This document shows positions 58,901-64,000 of a stretch of DNA of 64,000 nucleotides, piece by piece (the stretch's first letter is position 1; the number at the start of each line of letters is the position of its first letter). Both the position numbers and the translations under genes were made by a program. This DNA is from Aegilops tauschii subsp. strangulata (taxonomy: Eukaryota; Streptophyta; Magnoliopsida; Poales; Poaceae), in the NCBI RefSeq assembly GCF_002575655.3, contig NC_053040.3:459406780-459470779 (forward strand), in the 5' to 3' direction. The notes under the pieces were generated by a model that was not told where the DNA came from, ran no database searches, and saw only the letters and a program-made list of their open reading frames with translations.

Positions 58901-60980
58901 GAATTATGCAATGCCATGTTTTTCAGCCAGTTATCATATATGCGAATTATGCACCGCCATGGAGCCAGGCATCATATATGTGAATTCTCTCATGCCATCT
59001 TCTTTTCATTATGTATTCCATTTGTCGACAATCTGTGTATATTGAACTACTCTTCATGTGTATCAGCCATTTGAGCCGGTTATGGAAAAATCTGGAGTGA
59101 AAACAAGGTCTTCAGAGCAGGCAATGGTACCTGTTGAAGCATATATCTCGATGGTTACAAGGAGCTCCTCAGAGGAGGATTCAGAGACAGATGACCAGTC
59201 CTATATCCCACCTGAGGTGTATGCTCTAAGTTGTAATGTTTATATTTCTCATATGATGCATATGGTGTCTTGCATTGCTTAGTTTAGACATCATATGCAC
59301 AATATTGAATTCTATCTGCTTAGTTTAGAGATCATACATGCGAGTGCCAGCTGCTTAGTATATGAATCAATTATGTCAATTATATCATGCCATCCTGTAT
59401 ACTTAGACAACATGTATGTGAATTATTTCATCCCAACCTATTTTAGAAAGACATCATATAGTTTTGTCATGTCATCCTGTTTAGGTACTCATCATATGTT
59501 GAATTATGCCATTATATCCTGTTAAGTTATCCATCATATATCTGAAATTGTGTCATGCTATCCTGTTTAGTTAGGCATCATATATGTGAAATTGTGGCAT
59601 GCTGTCCTGTTTGGTTAGACAACATATATGTGAATTACCACATCTGTCTATCATACAATGTCTGTACGTTCAATTTCTTTTCTTGTTTATCAGCCATTTG
59701 AATTGGAGGGGGTGATGACAGTATCTAAGGTTGCAAAAACCCGTTCTTCACAAAAGATAGTGCTACCCGTCGATGCAGATAGAATCATGGTTGTACTGGC
59801 CCACAAACTAGCCCCACCACACATAATCGAGACTCTTCCAGATTGCACACTTACACCGTTGGGTAGAGAACCAGCTACAACCCATCTAACCGCAACCCTA
59901 GCAGATAGTAACCCACTTATAGTTGACAAAGCACCATGTCCACCACAGAGTACCCCCACACGAGCAGTTTGTAAAGCTACTGCAGTGCCCAAAGCATGAA
60001 GACCACCACAGCTAACCCAAACTCCACGTTTAAAGCAGAAGAGCAACTGTTCTCAGGTCAGATTCCGTAGCTATGGTCCATACTCCTTTGCTGTTGCATC
60101 ACTATATTTACTCATACCAACTACTTTCGAATTTGAAGGATCCAATTGAAACTCCAATGGCGCAACAGGTATGTTTTAAACCTATTTCTTTAACTGGATT
60201 GCTGTTCTAACTTGTTGCTCTATGTTGATTTCAGTTTAAGTTGTATAAACAGTTATGTTCTCATGTGATGCACATTACAAGTGCTGCCAATGCTGTGTAG
60301 TTTCTCACACTTATATTCTGTCTATGCTGCCATGTCTTAAAAATATATGAGTTGAACTGTGTCTCTATCTTGATTAGGGAACATAAACTAGAATGATATG
60401 GACAATACAGTGACCATAGTACATAGATATATGTTTGTTTCATGCTGTTATCCTGTCCACCTTACTACTGAACCGGTTTACCAAAATGAGTTTCGTATAC
60501 TACAAGCTAAACCTGTAATGTGTCTGCTTGTTTCTCTTGTAGTATGCAAACAGAATATTGGAGAAGAGCACCCCACTATGCAATGGTAGAGAAAGTAATG
60601 CAGATAAGGTTCAAGATAGTGAGACAACCCTGTTGGTCTCCAAGAAAGGTGATAAAAATGATCTTGTAGACAGTGAGAAAACCCCACAGTCCTGCGTTGA
60701 TGTAGTGTTCGAGTTACTGGCCAGTACCGCTGGCACAAGCTCTTCGAACTCGCTGCCTAAATCACTTCGGCTTCTTCAGTATCAGCTACAAGCTGAAAGG
60801 CATCAGTCAGCTGTGCTGCGGCAAGAAGCCGAAGGACTGAGGAAGTCCCTGCAGAATTCAGATGCGTACTTTCTTGTGCAACAGCAAGCGCTGGAGGATT
60901 TAAGCGCCAAACAAGAGAAAGTTAATAAGCTTGCTAAGCATCTTGCCAGCATTATGGGTACCCAGGATATTGTTTCTTAA
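55992..60980 (+). pseudogene. Multi-exon gene with repeated 50-codon exons and coiled-coil C-terminus, in CACTA-2
   Basis: The likely first exon starts at 55992 (MPLRRPPDRRPAGDSSPTTS, Ser/Pro/Arg-rich). Candidate middle exons lie at about 57003..57171 and 57380..57607. Clear exons: 57974..58136 (ends ACLPPE), 58620..58769, 59067..59216 and from 59694. The last three begin PFE. 58620 and 59067 share SGVKTRSS, SSSEEDSE, DQSY and a PLE/PPE end, each exactly 150 nt between CAG and GAG/GT. The last exon 60543..60980 gives YANRILEKSTPLCNG, ELLASTAGTSSSNSLPKSLR and a coiled coil (LQYQLQAERHQSAVLRQEAE...QEKVNKLAKHLASIMG). Damage: TAG in exon 58620 (RSSK then stop) and TGA at 59997. Placement next to the right-end repeats, and a basic N-terminus with C-terminal coiled coil, suggest a TnpA-like DNA-binding role; that is inference. 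Confidence 0.6.
58280..58440. mobile_element. Stowaway-like MITE in intron of the repeated-exon gene
   Basis: TIR CTCCCACCATTCCTAAATAT / ATATTTAGGAACGGAGGGAG; TA on both sides (58278..58279, 58441..58442). 161 bp, near-perfect foldback. Confidence 0.93.
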
Positions 60981-61272
60981 ACTCTTCTGAAGTGGTTTCA
61001 GTTCTGGACTTGTTTTGCTGCGGCGTTTATATGCTGCTTTGTTCCCTATATTTGCACTGGTGGCGAACTTTGATGCCCAGTGGATGTAATATGTGTAATA
61101 GCCGTGATAGCCTAGCATAAGTTGCTTGCTTATTTATTTCCTTGTTGTCTTGTTTATTTGTTTGCTTGTAGTCAGTGCAGTTCTTTTTCCGCAGTTTGCT
61201 AGTGGCTGCAATAACCTATTTTTTAAAACTAGGCCACAATAACCATGGGCTAATATTTACTGTAGTGACACT

Positions 61273-61461
61273 GGGCCTCCTACGGGCCGTAGAAATAGTG
61301 GGCCTTCTACGAGCCATAGAAACAGTAGGCCTTCTACGGGCCCTAGAAACAATGGGCCTTCTACGGGCCTTAGAAACAATGGGCCTTCTACGGGCCGTAG
61401 AAACAATGGGCCTTCTACGGGCCGTATCATCAATGGGCCTTATACGGGCCGTATGATCGAT
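61273..61461. repeat. Seven 27-bp palindromic units near CACTA-2 right end
   Basis: Units start every 27 bp from 61273. The consensus is GGGCCTTCTACGGGCCGTAG followed by AAACAAT. TTCTACGGGCCGTAGAA is nearly self-complementary. The following 600 bp (to about 62080) keeps scattered GGGCC(G) words at irregular spacing. Typical of subterminal binding-site arrays. Confidence 0.93.
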
Positions 61462-62100
61462 TGGCCAAACATGGGCCAATAATAGGCCGCATTATGGCCG
61501 TAAACGGGCTAGAGTTGGAATCGTCCGTTCATGGGCCGACCATAACGAGCCATCGTTAATAGGCCGTATTTGATGACGCTATGAAAACGGCCCGACGTAT
61601 TAACGGACCACAAACGGGCCGACTGTAACCATGGGCTGAATTTGGCCCACAAGCAGAAAATGACAGTAACGGGCCGTAAGTAAACGAATGCTGGAAATGA
61701 GCCCAAGAATAAATGGGCTCTGAGAAGGCCGAAAGATAACATGGGCTGGAAACGGCCCAACGGAATAACGGGCCGTTAATGGGTATAAAGTGATACACTG
61801 TTCATTACGGGCTAGTTTCACCACGGGCCGTTAATGGGTGTAAAGTGATACACTGTTCATTACGGGCCAGTTTCACCACGGGCCGTTAATAGGCCAAGAG
61901 TTACATAGGGCCTCATATGGGCCGAAAGACGTCATGGGCCATACATGGGCCAGAAGTGAAAACGGGCTGGAATCATATTGGATGGCCCAGATGACGCTAC
62001 TGGGCCTAATTCGGATAGGGCGTAACGGGCCTTGGGTTAGCGGGCTGTAAATGGGCTATATGCGAACAGGCCGTTAACAGGCTTTCCATGGGCCGGCTCG
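61462..62100. repeat. Irregular GGGCCG-word region
   Basis: More than 30 (A)TGGGCC / CGGGCCG words on both strands, including an exact ~55-bp direct duplication around 61758..61875 (GGGCCGTTAATGGGT...CATTACGGGC). Confidence 0.85.
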
Positions 62101-62399
62101 CCACCTTTTGACCAAGTCAAACGGACCGGCCTTTTCACAGGAATGGGCCTCTGTTGGGCCGTGCCACGTGTCGACGTATCATAGGGGCCTTCTGTCCAAT
62201 GAGTGGATGACATCTGTCCCAACAATGAGCCGACACGTGTTTCCTCCAGCCAATGATGATTTTACACGTGGAAAATCCCCATTGGTCGGGGCTGTTAACG
62301 GGTTATCGGATCCAAAACCCGACCCGATAGCTTAACGACGTTCCGTTACGGTGGATGCCACGTGTCGGTCACCCTTGACGAAAGCACTTCTGTGACGCG

Positions 62400-62588
62400 C
62401 GATTTATCGTCATGGAAGTGGACACTTCCGTGATGATAATTTTGGTAATGTCATGGAACATTTCTACGATAGCACAGGTATGACTATCTTGATTCTGTCA
62501 TAAATTTGTCATGGATGTACATGCATGACAAAAAATGCGACCTACTGTGACAAACACGTAGCATCACGGAAGTGTATTTTTTGTAGTG
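62400..62588. repeat. CACTA-2 right subterminal region and terminal inverted repeat
   Basis: Several TGTCATGGA / TCATGACAAA-type words, then CACGGAAGTGTATTTTTTGT and AGTG at the end. Pairs with 39225..39400. Confidence 0.92.
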
Positions 62589-62591
62589 CTG

Positions 62592-62804
62592 ATAAAGAAA
62601 TCACGGGGTTGGTCCCCGATGTGACCCTCCATGGCGGGAGGCACCGCTGGCGAAGGCATGGCCGCCACGGCGACCTCGGCCACGCCCCCTCCCCCTTCCT
62701 CTCGTGGCCGGCTCCGCCGCCGCGGGCTCATGGGAAGGAGGGACGCGCTGACGAGCAGCGACCCTCTCCGCCACCGTCGAAGGCCCAGCACCTCCTCTCG
62801 CCAT
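62592..62804 (-). pseudogene. Antisense B3-like gene in Tat element, N-terminal part
   Basis: On the minus strand a frame from about 62770 gives MSPRRRSRPREEGGGG, then MEGHIGDQPRDFFI, and is cut at the CACTA-2 boundary. It continues at 39221 as RL(RR) and, after frame changes, as the B3-like half. The N-terminus is Arg/Gly/Ala-rich in the alternative frame (ATG 62804). Start codon choice is uncertain. Confidence 0.6.
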
Positions 62805-62872
62805 GGCAGGTGGAAGAAAGGAGCGAAGGTGAAGGAGGATGAATACTGAAGGAATGTGGGACGACGCCCCCT

Positions 62873-62883
62873 CCTTATAAAGG
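62873..62883 (-). promoter_or_regulatory. TATA box for the antisense B3-like gene
   Basis: CCTTTATAAGG on the minus strand, within a GC-rich stretch, about 70..110 bp upstream of the candidate start codons. It is near-palindromic, so orientation is inferred from the gene. Confidence 0.55.
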
Positions 62884-63386
62884 GGCGGGGTGAAGGCTCG
62901 GCCGCCCTACTCAGCCAATCCAGCCATCGGAGGTGCAGGGAGTCAGGACCGACCCGCTGCCCCAATCAGCGACGACCCGGTTTCCCGCCTCCACCACCTG
63001 CCACTTGCATGGAGGACGCGTGGCGAGCGAGCAGGATCGAAAGGACGGGTGAGGCGATCGTTCCCCACCCCGTGACCGTGGGGCGTGGGCACCTTGAAGA
63101 CTGCGACCCGGGTCCACCCAGTAAAGGAGCCGCGCCTCCACGCCTCCCTCTTTTTATGGGGAAGGCGCGAGCCGCCTCTTTACCACGATGTGATGCATGC
63201 ATGTGGAAACCGCCCCACGCATGACCCCCATGTCACGCACGACCCTCCACGTTGCACGCAGGTCGTGGGGAAGCGCAACGGATGAAGAGTTACTGCGGTG
63301 AAAATCCGCCCCGCCTGCCCGCGCACCGTTTTGGGCCTGGCCCAACAACGTGTCGCGCTTGTGTGTGGCCCAGGCCCGGGGGCTCC
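62884..63386 (+). other. Tat-like 3' UTR and polypurine tract
   Basis: GC-rich, no supported gene. The last bases CCCGGGGGCTCC before 63387 are the likely polypurine tract. Confidence 0.55.
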
Positions 63387-64000
63387 TGTCGGTGTACAAA
63401 AGTAGGGGCACTTCTTTGTACCCCTTTACTTGTGCACGGGCAGTCGGAGCTGCGCGCCGCGGCCACACTAAGCAGGGCAGAGGAGGGGAGCCAGAGAGGA
63501 ACCAAAACACAAGATGGCCAAGGCAACCCCAAGGCCAAAAACACAAAGGACAGAAGGGTGAAGCAGGCTCCCCCGGCAAGACCCTTGCCGGGGGGCAGCC
63601 TCGGCAGCCCCGACAAGAGCCTTGCCGGGGCGGCACGCCCAACGCCAACAGAGTGAGCCACCCTTGAGCCCACGGGTTCCAACCCAACCAACTACATTGG
63701 AACTAGCGCTCAGGAGGCACCTCCATGGTGGCATGCAGATCTTTGTCAAGACCATAGATGTATGAGATCAGATGAGAACCAGAAGACGGCGACCCTCGGC
63801 GAGATCCTTGCCGAGGAGATCCACAAGACCCCCGGCAAGCGCCTTGCCGGGGACGACTCCAACGCCACGGCAAGACCCTTGCCGGGCTCCCGGCAAGGCC
63901 CTTGCCGAGGGCGTCAGCAGGGCCACGGCCAGGCCCACGTCGACCAAGACTCCACCGCCGTCCCCAAGCAGCTACTAGCTCAACCAGCTGGGCAAACACC
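63387..64000 (+). repeat. Tat-like gypsy 3' LTR (first 614 bp)
   Basis: Begins TGTCGGTGTACAAAAGTAGG and aligns end to end with 22518..23131; about 26 differences counted by eye, no large indel. About 570 bp should continue past the window. Confidence 0.96.

Larger units (their letters stand above)
39225..62588. mobile_element. CACTA-2, 23.4-kb CACTA transposon with intact ends, TSD ctg
   Basis: The left end is CACTACAAAAAAAAGACACA; the right end, inverted, is CACTACAAAAAATACACTTC. Both continue CCGTGA. The 3-bp target duplication ctg is at 39222..39224 and 62589..62591. Both ends are followed by A-rich words such as ATGACA/TGTCAT in several copies. No TNP2-like transposase is visible in 23 kb, so the copy is probably non-autonomous or its transposase is unrecognisable. 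Contents: expanded repeats, several gene-like regions and MITEs. It interrupts the antisense B3-like gene of the Tat element. Confidence 0.93.
8227..64000 (-). mobile_element. CACTA-1 DNA transposon, far end outside window
   Basis: The terminus CACTAGTAGAAAAATGCCCG at 8227 is a canonical CACTA end. It is followed by subterminal words such as GGGACTAAAG and CTTTAG(T), typical of Triticeae CACTA elements. The three bases before it are cag. The internal minus-strand gene ends in a C48/Ulp1-like domain, as many plant CACTA second genes do. The right terminus is not reached because everything from 20237 to the window edge is insertion into this element. It would be confirmed beyond 64000 by continuation of the broken gene, a TNP2-like transposase and an inverted CACTA end. 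Confidence 0.85.
20237..64000 (-). mobile_element. copia-2, BARE/Angela/WIS-type, minus strand, far part outside window
   Basis: The 3' LTR is 20237..21966 in minus orientation (sense start TGAAGGAAATATGCCCTAG, end CCCCAACA). The polypurine tract is at 21967 and the end of pol runs to 22517, where the Tat-like gypsy inserted. The rest of pol, gag and the 5' LTR must lie right of 64000. It inserted into the long first exon of the CACTA-1 gene. The left copy of its target duplication would be caagg at 20232..20236. Confidence 0.93.
22518..64000 (+). mobile_element. Tat/Retand-like Ty3/gypsy retrotransposon, 3' LTR cut by window edge
   Basis: The 5' LTR is 22518..23699 and the 3' LTR begins at 63387. 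Between them lie gag, a degenerate protease region, RT, RNase H, a second RNase H and integrase on the plus strand, followed by a long 3' region with an antisense gene. The extra RNase H after pol's own places it in the Tat/Retand/Ogre group of plant gypsy elements. Two later insertions account for 31 kb of its apparent span (29070..36784 and 39225..62588). The left target duplication would be atatc at 22513..22517. Partial LTR comparison (614 bp) gives about 26 differences, roughly 4%. Confidence 0.95.

Noticed and set aside
61273..61461. CRISPR-like regular spacing
   Set aside because: The units are contiguous 27-bp repeats without unique spacers, in a eukaryotic transposon.
61175..61479. 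ORFs on both strands with 9-residue repeats (GLLRAVETM type)
   Set aside because: The 27-bp palindromic repeat is a multiple of three and open in several frames. It is better explained as a DNA-level repeat array.

Overview
This window is nuclear DNA of a grass, most likely a Triticeae species (wheat, goatgrass, barley or rye). The main reasons are BARE/Angela-type copia LTRs that begin TGTTGGAAATATGCCC, an Athila-type gypsy element of the sort abundant in Triticeae, a Tat/Retand-type gypsy element with a second RNase H, CACTA transposons and Stowaway MITEs. Nearly everything is transposable-element DNA. One ordinary host gene is visible, an FLX-like coiled-coil gene on the minus strand (CDS 3342..5753, leader exon near 7064..7380). 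A LINE ending in poly(A) at about 2924 lies just 3' of it.

From 8227 to the right edge the window is a stack of nested insertions. CACTA-1 starts at 8227 and runs past 64000. Its minus-strand gene ends in a C48/Ulp1-like protease domain. A complete copia element (9413..18070, target duplication ccgca) interrupts that gene. A second, minus-strand copia (20237 to beyond the window) interrupts it further upstream. A plus-strand Tat-like gypsy (22518 to beyond the window; 3' LTR starts at 63387) sits in that copia's RNase H. The gypsy is itself split twice: by a minus-strand Athila-like element (29070..36784, duplication cctct) inside the integrase, and by CACTA-2 (39225..62588, duplication ctg) inside a degenerate antisense B3-like gene. 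Removing each insertion together with one duplication copy restores reading through the junction, or recognisable protein similarity in shifted frames, so the order of events is well supported.

CACTA-2 (23.4 kb) is the most unusual object. Both ends and the 3-bp duplication are intact, but I find no transposase. It carries an intact two-exon DUF295-type gene (48439..49836), a multi-exon gene with repeated 50-codon exons and a coiled-coil C-terminus (about 55992..60980), a nearly intact coiled-coil ORF (43478..43996), an orphan first exon (46850..47050), an ~850-bp foldback element, several expanded repeat families, and a 27-bp palindromic repeat array near its right end.

The retroelements are mostly dead. 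The copia body is riddled with stops although its LTRs differ by only about 2%. The Tat element has lost its protease and has at least three nonsense codons in pol. The Athila element lacks most of gag and all of protease and RT. LTR differences counted by eye (Tat about 4%, Athila about 2.5%, copia-1 about 2%) agree with the nesting order.
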